From SAR202 cluster bacterium (GTDB lineage Bacteria > Chloroflexota > Dehalococcoidia > Lucifugimonadales > Lucifugimonadaceae): 52,761 bases of DNA. This document shows positions 43,223 to 52,254 of this stretch, piece after piece (position 1 is the first letter of the stretch; each line of letters starts with the position of its first letter). The notes under the pieces were generated by a model, which saw nothing but the letters and a program-made list of their open reading frames with translations, was not told where the DNA came from and ran no database searches. The DNA lies in assembly GCA_016872495.1 (NCBI GenBank), contig VGZT01000011.1:1-52761 (forward strand), given 5' to 3'. Both the position numbers and the translations under genes were made by a program.

Positions 43223-44308
43223 ATGCCCGCCCTGGACTCGACTCCCCTGCTGCCCACAAGTGTGATCGGCAGCCACGGATTGCCCGGCTGGCTCTACGGG
43301 GCCCTCGAAATGATCGAGGTCGGCCGGTTCGGACCGACCGATGAACGAGAACTCTTCGACGACGCCGTCCGCATGGCAATCGGTGACCAGGAACGGGCCG
43401 GTGTTGACTTCATTTCAGACGGCGAGATGCGTCGTTGGAAGTTCGTGCAGAGCTTCTATCGCCGGATGACCGGCCTCCAGTCGGAAGGTCCCCTCCGGAA
43501 GCTGGGCCCAGAAGCGTACGACTCCGTGCCGCGTTACCAGGCGGTGGAACGGATCAGGGTCCCGCAGGGACTCGGGATTGTCGACGAGTTCCGCTTCCTC
43601 AAAGCGAACTCCTCACACGGGCTCAAGGCGACTTGCCCTGGCCCGGCCACGATCTCGATCCATATTCGGGAACGCCCGAGCGTATACAAGAACCGTCTCG
43701 AGCTCGCAGGCGAGTTCGTCGAGGTGATCAACGCCGAACTCAAGGAGCTGGTTAAGGCCGGCGCCGACTACATCCAGATCGACGAGCCGTCGCACTCGAT
43801 CATCGGGGGGTCGGCGCGCGATTACATCGAACTGTTCAACCGCTCGGTGAAGGGCGTGAAGGCGCGCATCGCTCTCCACATCTGCTTCGGCAACCTGGCA
43901 AGTCGCGCCCGGTTCGAACGCACTTACGCCCCGCTGTTCCCGGCCATCATGGATGCCGACGCCGACGAGCTCGTGTTCGAGTTCGCCAACCGCGAAATGC
44001 GAGAGGTCGAGCTCGCCGCCCGGATCACCGAAAAATTCGACCTCGGGGCCGGGCTGGTCGATGTCAAGAGCTTCCATCAGGAACCGCCCGCGCTGGTGGC
44101 GACCCGACTGCGGGAGGTCTTGAAGCACGCACCCGCCGAACGGGTCCGGGTCGTGCCGGACTGCGGCTTCTTCACGGTCCCGCGCTGGCTCTGCGTTTCG
44201 AAGCTGACAAACATGGTCGCCGGTACTCGGATCGTGCGGGAAGAACTCGCGGGCCCCGCGCGGCTTCGGCGCAACCCCGGCCGGTCGCGGTCAATGAAGC
44301 GCGCCTAG
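43223..44308 (+). CDS. MetE C-terminal-domain-like (cobalamin-independent methionine synthase family) protein
   Basis: 361 residues with the zinc-barrel domain of MetE but no N-terminal folate-binding half. Zinc ligands are visible as HICFGN (His-x-Cys), ELVFEFAN (Glu) and PDCGFFTVPRW (Cys near the C-terminus). SVIGSHGLPGWL at the start resembles the methyltransferase barrel entrance. Proteins of this kind are methyltransferases on thiols (for example bacterial MetE-like or archaeal core methionine synthase types); the methyl donor is unclear. I chose the ATG at 43223 (GAGGAA upstream) over an in-frame ATG at 43184. Four bases after its stop begins the inositol-phosphatase-like gene. Confidence 0.8.
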   Translation: MPALDSTPLLPTSVIGSHGLPGWLYGALEMIEVGRFGPTDERELFDDAVRMAIGDQERAGVDFISDGEMRRWKFVQSFYRRMTGLQSEGPLRKLGPEAYDSVPRYQAVERIRVPQGLGIVDEFRFLKANSSHGLKATCPGPATISIHIRERPSVYKNRLELAGEFVEVINAELKELVKAGADYIQIDEPSHSIIGGSARDYIELFNRSVKGVKARIALHICFGNLASRARFERTYAPLFPAIMDADADELVFEFANREMREVELAARITEKFDLGAGLVDVKSFHQEPPALVATRLREVLKHAPAERVRVVPDCGFFTVPRWLCVSKLTNMVAGTRIVREELAGPARLRRNPGRSRSMKRA

Positions 44309-44312
44309 CTGG

Positions 44313-45119
44313 ATGTCCGACTACGACCGCCGCAAGGCGCTTGGTGCGGCCATCGAAGCGCTCGACGCCGGCTCACGGGAGCTGATGTTGCGATTCCGCC
44401 AGGCAGGCGGCCCGCTGAAGTCGTGGGACAAGACGCAAGGCGCTCCCGTCACGGAAGCTGACCTGGCGTCCGATCGCGCCATTTCGGGCGTCCTGTCCGG
44501 CTCGGGCATCGGCACCGGGATCCTGTCGGAGGAGAGCGAGGCCGGCGAGAAGCGGGGCCTTGTCTGGCTAGTCGATCCGTTGTGCGGCACGTTCCCTTAC
44601 CGCGAGGGTCTGGCACACTGGGGACTTAACGTCGCCTTGCGCGACGAGGAGATTCTCGTGCTCGGGGCCATCGCCCTGCCGCCGACCCGTGACGTCTTCA
44701 GCGCGGTCCGGGGCGCGGGCGCGGCGCATAATGGACGCAGGTTCGAGCCAAAGCCTCCGGCAGTCCCACTCGAGAGGTCGATGATCTGCGTAGAGATCGA
44801 CAGCGCGGACGAGTGGGCCGCGCATGCCCCCTTGCTCACCCGGTTCGCGCGGGCCGCTGGCGCCATCAACATGTTCGGATCGATCACCTACCCGATCGCG
44901 CAGCTACTCCAGGCCAGGCTCTCAGCGCTCGTCGTCCTCAAGGTCGCGCCGATGCACGTCGCGGCAGGCGCCGCCATCGCGACTGAGATCGGACTGGTCG
45001 TTTCGGACCTCGGCGGGGCGCCCGTAGACTGGACGACTAACGGCGACCTCCCCAGCATCGTCATCGCCTGGCCGGAGCATCACGCCTCTCTGATGAAGGC
45101 GGCATCCGGCCGCGCCTGA
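44313..45119 (+). CDS. Inositol-monophosphatase-family protein with altered metal site
   Basis: 268 residues of the IMPase/FBPase fold: APVTEADLASDRAI (early Asp), ILSEES (metal Glu, 73/74), WLVDPLCGTFPY, and VAPMHVAAGAAIATEIG with SDLGGAPVDW. In active IMPases the second motif is WxxDPLDGT and the late one is WDxAAG. Here the Asp of DPLDGT is Cys91 (DPLCGT), and the W-D pair is Met214-His215, so two metal ligands are gone while the fold is kept. Probably a pseudo-enzyme or one with changed metal use. It starts 4 bp after the MetE-like stop, so the two are coupled. Confidence 0.85.
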   Translation: MSDYDRRKALGAAIEALDAGSRELMLRFRQAGGPLKSWDKTQGAPVTEADLASDRAISGVLSGSGIGTGILSEESEAGEKRGLVWLVDPLCGTFPYREGLAHWGLNVALRDEEILVLGAIALPPTRDVFSAVRGAGAAHNGRRFEPKPPAVPLERSMICVEIDSADEWAAHAPLLTRFARAAGAINMFGSITYPIAQLLQARLSALVVLKVAPMHVAAGAAIATEIGLVVSDLGGAPVDWTTNGDLPSIVIAWPEHHASLMKAASGRA

Positions 45120-45164
45120 CCCCTTGGGAATGAGCACCTTGCCGGTTCGTCACGCGCGCTGTTC

Positions 45165-45193
45165 TTGACTGTCATCGCATGCCGGGCTAGCCT
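45165..45193 (+). promoter_or_regulatory. Candidate promoter of the VOC gene
   Basis: TTGACT (45165-45170), 17-bp spacer, TAGCCT (45188-45193), 47 nt before the ATG at 45241. A good -35 and spacing, with a weaker -10. Confidence 0.55.
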
Positions 45194-45240
45194 TCGGCCG
45201 TTCGAATCTTTCACCCAACGAAACCGAGGCAGGGAATCTC

Positions 45241-45642
45241 ATGGCGTTTCGAATCAACCACATCCACCTGAAGGCCGCTGATCCCAGGAAGTCGGCCGAC
45301 TGGTGGGTCAAGGCCTTCAACCTCAAGGTCGAAAGCGATGCAGTCCGTCCGTTCGGCGACCGCTTCATCCGCTGCAAGAGCGAGGATGGCGGGATGACGG
45401 TAAACATTTCTGGTCCGAGGAACTCGGACAAGAACATGCCGCGTGGCAACTCAGGCGTACATTTCGGCCTGGAGCACTTCGGCTTCGACACGACCAACAT
45501 GGAAGCCGACATCAAGCGCCTGGAAGGCCTTGGCGCGAAGTTGCTCGAAGGACCGATCGTGAACCCCGCAGGCGGCCCCCGGATCGCGTTCATCGCGTGC
45601 CCGGACGACGTCCGGGTCGAGCTGATCGAAGTCAAGGCCTAG
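45241..45642 (+). CDS. VOC (glyoxalase/bleomycin-resistance/dioxygenase) superfamily protein
   Basis: 133 residues, two beta-alpha-beta-beta-beta halves: NHIHLKAADPRKSADWWVKAFNLK (first metal His) and HFGLEHFGFDTTNMEADIKRLEGLG, ending IAFIACPDDVRVELIEVKA with the final metal Glu. Function may be glyoxalase, extradiol dioxygenase, epimerase or fosfomycin-type resistance; sequence alone does not decide. Good ribosome site (GAGGCAGGGA). Stand-alone gene with its own promoter; downstream is a 450-bp gap. Confidence 0.85.
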   Translation: MAFRINHIHLKAADPRKSADWWVKAFNLKVESDAVRPFGDRFIRCKSEDGGMTVNISGPRNSDKNMPRGNSGVHFGLEHFGFDTTNMEADIKRLEGLGAKLLEGPIVNPAGGPRIAFIACPDDVRVELIEVKA

Positions 45643-46094
45643 CCTGGCCTGCGGCCGGCTCACGCGCGGCGACCGAAGCTACCGGGGCCGACTCACCCAC
45701 ACCAGGCCGGCCCGAAGATCGCACGCCGTCGCATGGCGGCGGTTAGAGCCAGACCCGCGGCGGGCCGGTCGGTACATCATCCTGTCGGCCAAGCGCGGCC
45801 GCATGTCTCTGCCTGATCCTCGTCTTCGAGCAGGGGGTGGAGGGCGCGGCCGCCAACACTCGACGCGTGCCGGGCGGCCGGTGGGCCGGGTGTTGCCGTC
45901 AACGGTCGCATCGTCAGGCGCAGGCATGACGATCGTGATGGGGGCGCTGGCCGAGACGCAGCACCCGCCCAGCCGCGACATGCCTGGAAATCGTCCTGCT
46001 CGGGGCCGGCTTTGTGACCGCGCTCTTCCTGGTCACCGCGGCTCCACGCACGTCACCTGAGGCTCGTCGTGCTCAGGCGCTTCAGGAACCTGCC
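45643..46094. other. Gap with possible membrane-protein relic
   Basis: No intact gene. On the plus strand around 45925-46075 two frames together read MTIVMGALAETQHPPSRDM and then (one base shifted) LEIVLLGAGFVTALFLVTAAP, a hydrophobic helix that might be the last helix of a decayed transporter. The evidence is weak and could be chance in GC-rich DNA. Confidence 0.3.
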
Positions 46095-47531
46095 CTAAGC
46101 CGCCTTCGCCAGCTGCGGCCTGCTCCCCTGCCAGGGCCGGCCGGCCTCGAACGCCGCGCTGGCCTGCAAGACGGTCATATCGTCGCCCGTTCGCCCGACG
46201 ATGTGCAGCCCGACCGGCAGACCGTCCACGAATCCGCACGGGATGGAGGCGGCCGGCTGCCCGGTCATGTTGATCGGAAAGGTGTAAGGGTAGAAGCCCG
46301 TGATCGAATGCACCGGCTTTCCGCCAATCTCGGTTGGCCGGCTCGCAGGGTCGAACGCGGTGATCGAGGTGGTCGGGCTCAGGAGCAGGTCGTACCTCTC
46401 CATCAGGCCGCCCATGTACAGCTTCAGTTCGTTGACCACGCGCAACGATCGGGCATAGGCATGACCGCTAATCGCCTTGCCTCGTTCGAGAGCCGTCCGA
46501 GCGCTGACTCCCAGCAGTTCGGCATGGTCGTCCAGGAGCTCCCCGTACTGCAGGTAGGCGTTGGCGCCGAACACGTTCCAGAAATGCTCGGGGAGGTCCG
46601 GGCGCAGCGACACTTCTGCTTCCTCGACCGACCAACCGATCTCGCCGAACCACCTGGCCGCGCTGGCAACGGTCTCCGCGACCGAGGGGTCCACGATCCC
46701 GTCGCCGAAGTCACGGGCCCACCCTATCCGCAACCGTTTCGGTGGGCGTTCCAGAGCCGAGACGAAGTCGGGGGGATCTGCTCGCAGGAAAGGCTGTGGG
46801 TCGCGCGGGTCCGGGCCACTTATCGCCTGGAGCAGGACCGCCGAGTCCTTCACGTAGTTGGACATCGGGCCCGACTGTGCGAACTGGTTGGGGTCGGGCC
46901 TGGCCAGTCCCATGGCGCGAGGAACCCGGCCATGCGACGGCTTGTAGCCGTACACGCCGCAGAAGCTCGCGGGAATGCGGATCGATCCGCCTCCATCGCT
47001 CCCGATCGCCACTGGACAGAGGCCCGCCGCCAGCGCGGCCGCCGCGCCACCGCTCGACCCACCGGTCGTCCTGTCCAGACGCCATGGGTTGTGACAGGCG
47101 CCCGCCACCAGGTTGTCTGTGATCGTCTCAAGGTGGATGGCGATCTCCGGGGTGTTTGTCTTCCCAATGATGATTGCGCCCGAGCGCTGCACTCGCTCGC
47201 TGACCACCGAGTCGAAGTCGGTAACGCGATCCTTGAAGACGAGGGAGCCGAGCGTGGTCCGTATCCCCTTCGTCGCCTCCACGTCCTTCAGCGTGATCGG
47301 CACGCCGTGCAGGGGCTTCAGCATCTCCCGCTTCAGCACGGCGGCTTCCGCGCGTCGGGCCGCCTGCAGTGCCTGCTCCGAGGCGACCGTTATGAAGGCG
47401 TGAATCATGGGGTCGATCTTCTCGATGCGGTCCAGGTACAGCCTGACGAGCTCGACGGGCGAGACCTTCTTCTGTGCGACCAGCTTTGCCTGCTTCCACG
47501 CAGGGGCGTAGGCCAGTTCCGGATCGTGCAT
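46095..47531 (-). CDS. Amidase (amidase signature family)
   Basis: 478 residues. Ser-Ser-Lys triad: Lys82 in [11 protein letters not shown], cis-Ser159 in [13 protein letters not shown], nucleophile Ser183 in [17 protein letters not shown] (24 residues after the cis-Ser, as in the family). Hydrolyses an amide; GatA-type or aryl/acyl amide amidases fall in this group, and without gatB/gatC partners a catabolic role is likelier. The ATG at 47531 is preferred to a GTG at 47543, since GGAG six bases upstream fits it. Located 39 bp downstream of the AcoX-like gene, last of a leftward series. Confidence 0.9.
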   Translation of the reverse strand: MHDPELAYAPAWKQAKLVAQKKVSPVELVRLYLDRIEKIDPMIHAFITVASEQALQAARRAEAAVLKREMLKPLHGVPITLKDVEATKGIRTTLGSLVFKDRVTDFDSVVSERVQRSGAIIIGKTNTPEIAIHLETITDNLVAGACHNPWRLDRTTGGSSGGAAAALAAGLCPVAIGSDGGGSIRIPASFCGVYGYKPSHGRVPRAMGLARPDPNQFAQSGPMSNYVKDSAVLLQAISGPDPRDPQPFLRADPPDFVSALERPPKRLRIGWARDFGDGIVDPSVAETVASAARWFGEIGWSVEEAEVSLRPDLPEHFWNVFGANAYLQYGELLDDHAELLGVSARTALERGKAISGHAYARSLRVVNELKLYMGGLMERYDLLLSPTTSITAFDPASRPTEIGGKPVHSITGFYPYTFPINMTGQPAASIPCGFVDGLPVGLHIVGRTGDDMTVLQASAAFEAGRPWQGSRPQLAKAA

Positions 47532-47570
47532 CGGGTTCTCCACTTCGGATAGCCGGGCGGCCCGGCGTCC

Positions 47571-48590
47571 CTAGCGCCGGATCGTGCCGTGCCTTGCCAG
47601 GCATGCCATCGCGCGATCGATCTGCACCACGACCGGGCCGTCAAGGCTCAACGCCACCTCGACCTTTCGATCGGGCAGTAACGAGATCTCTCGCTCCCCG
47701 TCCAGCGCGACGGTTCCCGGGCGCAGGCCGATCGGACGTCGGTCGCCCGGCGCCATCATCGACCATTCCGCAATCGGGACCTGCGCCACCGACCCGGGAC
47801 CGACGGGCGCCAGCACCTTGTGCCTCGAGTTGCGGTCTCCGATCTTGAAATAGATGCCGGCCGGCTCGTCCAGTTCCAACGGCTTCAGGCGCGCGCCGAT
47901 CGACGAGATGCCGATGCTCGATGGGTCGGCCCGGGTGAGGAAGACCTCGTGGACCGTGCTCAAGTCCCAGATCGCCCGCGCGCCGGTGAACATCTCACGG
48001 GATACCGCGACATCCACCAGCGCGAGCTCATCCGGCTTCCCGTCGATATACAGGTCGAGCCGCTTGGAGCGGAGGCACACTTCGTCGATGGGTGCGATTC
48101 CGGTCGCCACCGCGCCCGCCGCGAGCCCGGCGATCGTGCCTTCGACCATCTGCGGGAACACGTTGTTGGTGCCGGTGGAAATCGCCACGATCGGTACCGA
48201 TCCGCACCCGCGCGCCACGACCCGGTTAGTGCCATCTCCGCCAAGCGTGATCAGGCAGCTTACGCCCGACTCGGCCATGATCCGGGCCGCCGCCGTGGAG
48301 TCCCCGCTCTCCCATGCCGGCAGCATGTCGGCATAGGCGACGGCCATCTTGTCGCCCACGTCCTCGGCCGCCATCCTGGCCAGCCCGACCCGTTCGGGCA
48401 TGACGACGACCCGCTCGACACCGAGCGCAGCAAGGCCGGCAAACACGCGGCGGAGGATGTTGGCCTTCTCCTGGTCGGAGACGACCCTGCCCTGGGCAAC
48501 CAGGCGGCGAATGTCGCGCCCGGCCGCCGGGTTGGCGATGATGCCAACCGATGCCGGTCCGGGCGCGGGTTTCTTCTTTAGATCCGGGAT
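47571..48590 (-). CDS. ATP-NAD kinase-like (AcoX-type) protein; start codon not canonical
   Basis: NAD-kinase-fold protein like AcoX of acetoin-degradation loci. Upstream of the first in-frame GTG (48446) the frame still encodes family sequence: PAPGPASVGIIANPAAGRDI (NP-x-A-G nucleotide motif), RLVAQGRVVSDQEKANILRR. After it: LITLGGDGTNRVVARG, SVPIVAISTGTNNVFPQM, then IDEVCLRSKRLDLYIDGKPDE. No ATG, GTG or TTG occurs between the upstream stop and 48446, so I provisionally start at the ATC codon at 48588-48590. That is four bases after the E2 stop, which suggests translational coupling. AcoX function is not established. About 339 residues with this start. Confidence 0.8.
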   Translation of the reverse strand: MPDLKKKPAPGPASVGIIANPAAGRDIRRLVAQGRVVSDQEKANILRRVFAGLAALGVERVVVMPERVGLARMAAEDVGDKMAVAYADMLPAWESGDSTAAARIMAESGVSCLITLGGDGTNRVVARGCGSVPIVAISTGTNNVFPQMVEGTIAGLAAGAVATGIAPIDEVCLRSKRLDLYIDGKPDELALVDVAVSREMFTGARAIWDLSTVHEVFLTRADPSSIGISSIGARLKPLELDEPAGIYFKIGDRNSRHKVLAPVGPGSVAQVPIAEWSMMAPGDRRPIGLRPGTVALDGEREISLLPDRKVEVALSLDGPVVVQIDRAMACLARHGTIRR

Positions 48591-48594
48591 GGCG

Positions 48595-49875
48595 TTACCC
48601 GCTTCCGATCATCCATCCGGGCTCACTGAGGTGCCTGCCCACCGCTCGCAGGAAGTCGGCAGCCGGCGCTCCATCAATAGCCCGGTGATCAAACGTCAGC
48701 GAGAGCCATTGCATCGAACGAATCGCCACCTGGCCGTCATGGACGGCTGGCTTGCTTACTACCCGTCCGACTCCGAGGATCCCTATCTGCGGCCGGTTAA
48801 GCAGCGGATTGAAGGCGTCGACCCCAAATGAACCGAGATTGGTCACACTGAAGGTCCCGCCATCGAAGTCTTCAACCTTCATGGAGTTGCCCTTGACCCG
48901 CGCCGTGATCTCTCGAACCGCCTGAGCGATCTCCAGCAGGCTCTTGCGATCGGCCTCCCGGATCACGGGCACAAGGAGTCCACCGGGCACCGCAACCGCG
49001 AACCCGAGGTTGACCTGGACGATCTCCTTGACCTCACCCTGGCCTGGCCGCGCGGGATCAGCTATCAGCCAGCTGTTGAGCCCGGGGTGTTCGCTCAGCG
49101 CACGGGCGGTCGCCTTGAGGACCATGTCCTGAAACTGCGGCCGCAACCGGTGCTGGCGCCAGTCCTTCACGAGTTGCTCCATCCCCCGCTCGGCCATCGT
49201 GACGTCGACCTCGTGGGTCAACGTGACCGTCGGAGCTGCGCCGCTCTCGGACATGCGCCGGGCGATCGTCGACCGCATGCCCTTGAGTTGGACCGTGCTG
49301 CGCACGGTCGCACCCGGAGCATCGGCGGCCTGCGGGGTGGCGGTAGCCCTGGTCGGAACCGCAACGGGCGTTGCGGGAGGAGCGGCCGCCGCTTTCCGAA
49401 CATCTTCTTCTGTGATCCTTCCGCCCGGGCCCGAGCCTTGCACGGTTTCGATGTTTACACCGAGCTGCGCTGCAAGCCTCCGCGCCATCGGCGTCACCTG
49501 GCGTCCGCCACCAGGCGCAGGTGGGGCGGATGGCGCGCTCGGCGCCGTTGCCGCCGGGGTTGGCGCGGGCGGTGGTTCAGCCGCCGCCTGCGCGGCCCCG
49601 GGGGCCATCCGCTCGGGAAGATGGGTGGCCTTCTCACCGGGGGCGAGGATTACCGCGATGACGGTCCCCGGAACGACCACGGCGCCTTCCGGCACCACGA
49701 TCCTCGCAAGCGTTCCCGCGGCGGGAGACTCAACTTCACTGTTGACCTTGGCCGATTCGATTTCGACAAGGTGCTCGCCTTCGGCGACCTGATCGCCTTC
49801 CTTCTTGAGCCACTTGACGATCATGCCGTCGTTCATGCCCATGCCCCACTTGGGCAGGAGGACGTCTATAGGCAT
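48595..49875 (-). CDS. 2-oxo acid dehydrogenase E2 (dihydrolipoamide acyltransferase)
   Basis: 426 residues. Domains in order: lipoyl domain (residues about 2-76) with MPIDVLLPKWGMGMNDGMIV and the lipoylated Lys43 in ESAKVNSEVES; a Pro/Ala-rich linker (about 85-125); peripheral-subunit-binding domain (VTPMARRLAAQLGVNIETV, GSGPGGRITEEDV); a second linker; catalytic acyltransferase domain from VQLKGMRSTIARRMSESG to the HRxxDG box LTFDHRAIDGAPAADF near the C-terminus. Likely part of an acetoin or pyruvate-type complex, supported by the AcoX-like gene 4 bp downstream. E1 and E3 genes are absent from the window. The start uses GGGAG in the tail of the macrodomain gene. Confidence 0.92.
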   Translation of the reverse strand: MPIDVLLPKWGMGMNDGMIVKWLKKEGDQVAEGEHLVEIESAKVNSEVESPAAGTLARIVVPEGAVVVPGTVIAVILAPGEKATHLPERMAPGAAQAAAEPPPAPTPAATAPSAPSAPPAPGGGRQVTPMARRLAAQLGVNIETVQGSGPGGRITEEDVRKAAAAPPATPVAVPTRATATPQAADAPGATVRSTVQLKGMRSTIARRMSESGAAPTVTLTHEVDVTMAERGMEQLVKDWRQHRLRPQFQDMVLKATARALSEHPGLNSWLIADPARPGQGEVKEIVQVNLGFAVAVPGGLLVPVIREADRKSLLEIAQAVREITARVKGNSMKVEDFDGGTFSVTNLGSFGVDAFNPLLNRPQIGILGVGRVVSKPAVHDGQVAIRSMQWLSLTFDHRAIDGAPAADFLRAVGRHLSEPGWMIGSG

Positions 49876-49878
49876 TCG

Positions 49879-50301
49879 CTACTCCCGGTGTGTGTTGGAC
49901 CTTCTCGCCGCCATTGTAGGGGGCTTTCGCCGGCCGGTGCTGATCGCCAGGAACGCGATCGATCGCAAGCCGGCTTCGTCGGTCAGTCGGAGACTTTTCT
50001 CGAACGCGCTGGCTAGAGTAGCCGACTGGTCTATGCCGGGCATAAATACCGGCCCCACCGCATGGATGACGTGACGTGCCCTCAAAGCGTACCCGGGGGT
50101 CATGACGGTATCGCCGGCTGGCCGTCCGTCTGGAAACCGCCGGGACCTCGCTTCACGACACTCCGCGAGCAGTTCTGGGCCGGCCGCCCGGTGGGTCGCA
50201 CCACCCACTCCTCCGCCGCCCAGCAGCGAAGAGTTGGCTGCGTTCACAATCGCATCGACCGCCAACGTGGTGATGTCTGCCTGCACCAGTTCCGCCTTCA
50301 C
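49879..50301 (-). CDS. Macrodomain protein, C-terminally short
   Basis: 140 residues. [25 protein letters not shown] (ADP-ribose binding Asp and NAAN), [41 protein letters not shown] and [10 protein letters not shown]. The family normally has the glycine loop G-x-F/Y-G-x-P and about 30 more residues with a final helix; here the sequence after ISTG is [18 protein letters not shown] and stops, so the C-terminus is changed or cut, perhaps by a frameshift. ADP-ribose or O-acetyl-ADP-ribose deacetylase activity is uncertain. Start GTG 50301 overlaps the stop of the upstream lipoprotein gene by four bases (GTGA), and its tail carries the E2 ribosome site. Confidence 0.72.
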   Translation of the reverse strand: MKAELVQADITTLAVDAIVNAANSSLLGGGGVGGATHRAAGPELLAECREARSRRFPDGRPAGDTVMTPGYALRARHVIHAVGPVFMPGIDQSATLASAFEKSLRLTDEAGLRSIAFLAISTGRRKPPTMAARRSNTHRE

Positions 50302-51632
50302 CGGCCCACGACCCAGTCGAGCAGTTCCGAGACATCCCTGGCGGAGGGCCCGGCGGCTATCGTCACGCCGTGAGACCCGGCGTGGAGGCGGACGCCGATC
50401 GCACCCCTCCCATCCTCCCAGAGCGCGCCCTTGGTCGAAGCGTCGACCGTGCGCCGCCAGCGTGATGCGCCGTCGAGCCCCTTCGTCAGTGCCGAGAAGA
50501 ACTCTGGTCCGTCGGTTTCGGGATCGTCCCACACGATGCATGCCGCCAGGGCGGTCCTGTGATCCGGCCCGTAAAACACGGCTACCCGGTCCCCGCCCCA
50601 TCCCGCTGCGGCCCGGTCTGCACCGGGCGCGCCGAGACTCCGAAGCCAGGTCCGCAGGAGGAACTCGCCGAGAACGTCCTCAAAGGCCCGTGTCCACGCT
50701 TCCCCTGGCGGGCCATCCGGAGGAAGTTGCACGTCCATGGCCGCCTCGCGCCTGAGGTACTTTTCGACATGGATGACTTGCTCGGTCGTCAGCGGAGGAT
50801 CCAGGAAGGCCCTGTCGATCGCGTCAAATCTGTCGTCACTGCCGCGGAGAGCGGCGGCGAACCGCTGGCCCGCCTGGTACGGAAACTCCAGCGCGCGGAC
50901 CATGACATACGGAATGTCTGCAGGCGGCGGCGAGACCCTTCGCTCCTCCGACATCAACTCGACCAGCCGGGCCCTTCCCATGTATTTGAGCCCATACCCG
51001 AGCTGTGTCAGGGTCGCATCGCCCTCGATCAACGCCGAGAGCGCCAGCGCCCGGTCCGCATTGCCTTTCGTCGCTTTGGCCAGCATTTCGAGGTCGTATT
51101 GAGCGTCCTGTAGCCGGTGCGCGAACTCATGGGCGTAGGTGCTCTCGGCCAGCGCGCCAAGATCGCCCGATGAGTTTTCCAGCACCAGGAACTCATCGGT
51201 TTCCGGGTCGTAGAGCCCGAGCACCTGGCTGCCAAGCAGCGCGCGGTACAGCCGGTCGAGATCGGTGTCCGGATCGATCAGCCCCAGCATCCGGTAGAGC
51301 GCCTGTTCCCGTTCGATTTGCTCACGGGCGTCGTTCTTATCCAGTTGTCTGCCGATCTCAGCCGCCAGCTCGCTCGAACTCAGAAAACGCCTTTTCGTTT
51401 CCCCTTTCCGCGGCAGGCCTCGGAGGGTCGACACCTGTTCTTCGAGCGCGTCCAGCCGGGCATCCAGCCCGGGCACCTGAGGTGTCCCGACGATCGAAGT
51501 GGCGATCGGGCCATCGACCGTGGCGGGTGTGGAGGGGCCGCGCGCTGCGCACGCGAGAGCGGCGGACAACAGGATGGCCGCCAGGCACAGCTTGCTGGCC
51601 CGGCGGGCGAGCCCGAGAATCCGCCTGTTCAT
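50298..51632 (-). CDS. Lipoprotein with HExxH metallopeptidase motif
   Basis: 444 residues from the ATG at 51632. N-terminal signal peptide [19 protein letters not shown] ends in a lipobox (LSAALAC), so the protein is predicted to be a lipoprotein on the outer face of the membrane. HEFAH (His168) and [15 protein letters not shown] about 43 residues later (Glu as third ligand) make a zincin-type active site. [26 protein letters not shown] region precedes it, a pattern I associate with secreted uncharacterised peptidases. The rest is unassigned. Not homologous by eye to the HEWLH protein at 4036-5337. Divergent from the glycosylase gene. An in-frame upstream ATG (51665) lacks a ribosome site. 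Confidence 0.75.
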   Translation of the reverse strand: MNRRILGLARRASKLCLAAILLSAALACAARGPSTPATVDGPIATSIVGTPQVPGLDARLDALEEQVSTLRGLPRKGETKRRFLSSSELAAEIGRQLDKNDAREQIEREQALYRMLGLIDPDTDLDRLYRALLGSQVLGLYDPETDEFLVLENSSGDLGALAESTYAHEFAHRLQDAQYDLEMLAKATKGNADRALALSALIEGDATLTQLGYGLKYMGRARLVELMSEERRVSPPPADIPYVMVRALEFPYQAGQRFAAALRGSDDRFDAIDRAFLDPPLTTEQVIHVEKYLRREAAMDVQLPPDGPPGEAWTRAFEDVLGEFLLRTWLRSLGAPGADRAAAGWGGDRVAVFYGPDHRTALAACIVWDDPETDGPEFFSALTKGLDGASRWRRTVDASTKGALWEDGRGAIGVRLHAGSHGVTIAAGPSARDVSELLDWVVGR

Positions 51633-51696
51633 TCTTTCGGTTCGAAATCCTTCCGCCCCGCGCATTCAGTGGACAAAGAGGAGCGCCAGGACAGAA

Positions 51697-52254
51697 ATGA
51701 CCGTGCGCTGCGAATGGGCCGGCAACGAACTCATGATCGCCTACCACGATACCGAGTGGGGCGTTCCCGTGCGGGACGACCGCAGGCTGTTCGAGTTCCT
51801 GGTGCTCGAAGGCGCACAGGCCGGGCTCAGCTGGAACACGATCCTCAAGCGCCGGGAGGGTTACCGGCGGGCGTTCGCTGGATTCGATCCGGTCGCCGTC
51901 GCCCGTTTCGACGACCGCATGGCGGAGAGGCTGCTCGCCGATACGGGCATCATCCGCAACCGCCTCAAAGTCTCTTCGACGATCCAGAACGCCAGGGCCT
52001 TTCTAAAGGTCCGGGACGAGTTCGGGTCGTTTTCCAGCTACATCTGGGGGTTCGTAGGCGACAAGCCGATCCGAAACGGGTGGAAGGCGATGTCAGAGAT
52101 ACCGGCGCGAACCGAACTGTCGGACCGGATCAGCAAGGACCTCAAGTCGAGGGGTTTCTCATTCGTGGGGTCGACCATCGTCTACGCGCACATGCAGGCC
52201 ACCGGCATGGTCAACGACCACCTCGTGACCTGTTTCCGCTACGCGAAGGTCTGA
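51697..52254 (+). CDS. tag: DNA-3-methyladenine glycosylase I
   Basis: Removes 3-methyladenine from alkylated DNA. 185 residues from ATG 51697, with AGGA six bases upstream and GAGGAG further back. The zinc ligands of Tag are all in place: Cys5 (MTVRCEWA), His17 (YHDTEWG), His175 and Cys179 (NDHLVTCF). The substrate-binding DTEWGVPVRDDRRLFEFLVLEGAQAG and the RRxxYRRAFAGFDP region match the family. A longer in-frame reading upstream (from 51499) is not conserved. Confidence 0.95.
   Translation: MTVRCEWAGNELMIAYHDTEWGVPVRDDRRLFEFLVLEGAQAGLSWNTILKRREGYRRAFAGFDPVAVARFDDRMAERLLADTGIIRNRLKVSSTIQNARAFLKVRDEFGSFSSYIWGFVGDKPIRNGWKAMSEIPARTELSDRISKDLKSRGFSFVGSTIVYAHMQATGMVNDHLVTCFRYAKV

Noticed and set aside
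46014-47552. Long open frame antisense to the amidase (about 512 codons)
   Set aside because: Arg/Gly/His-rich composition typical of antisense shadow; the sense strand has the complete amidase triad.
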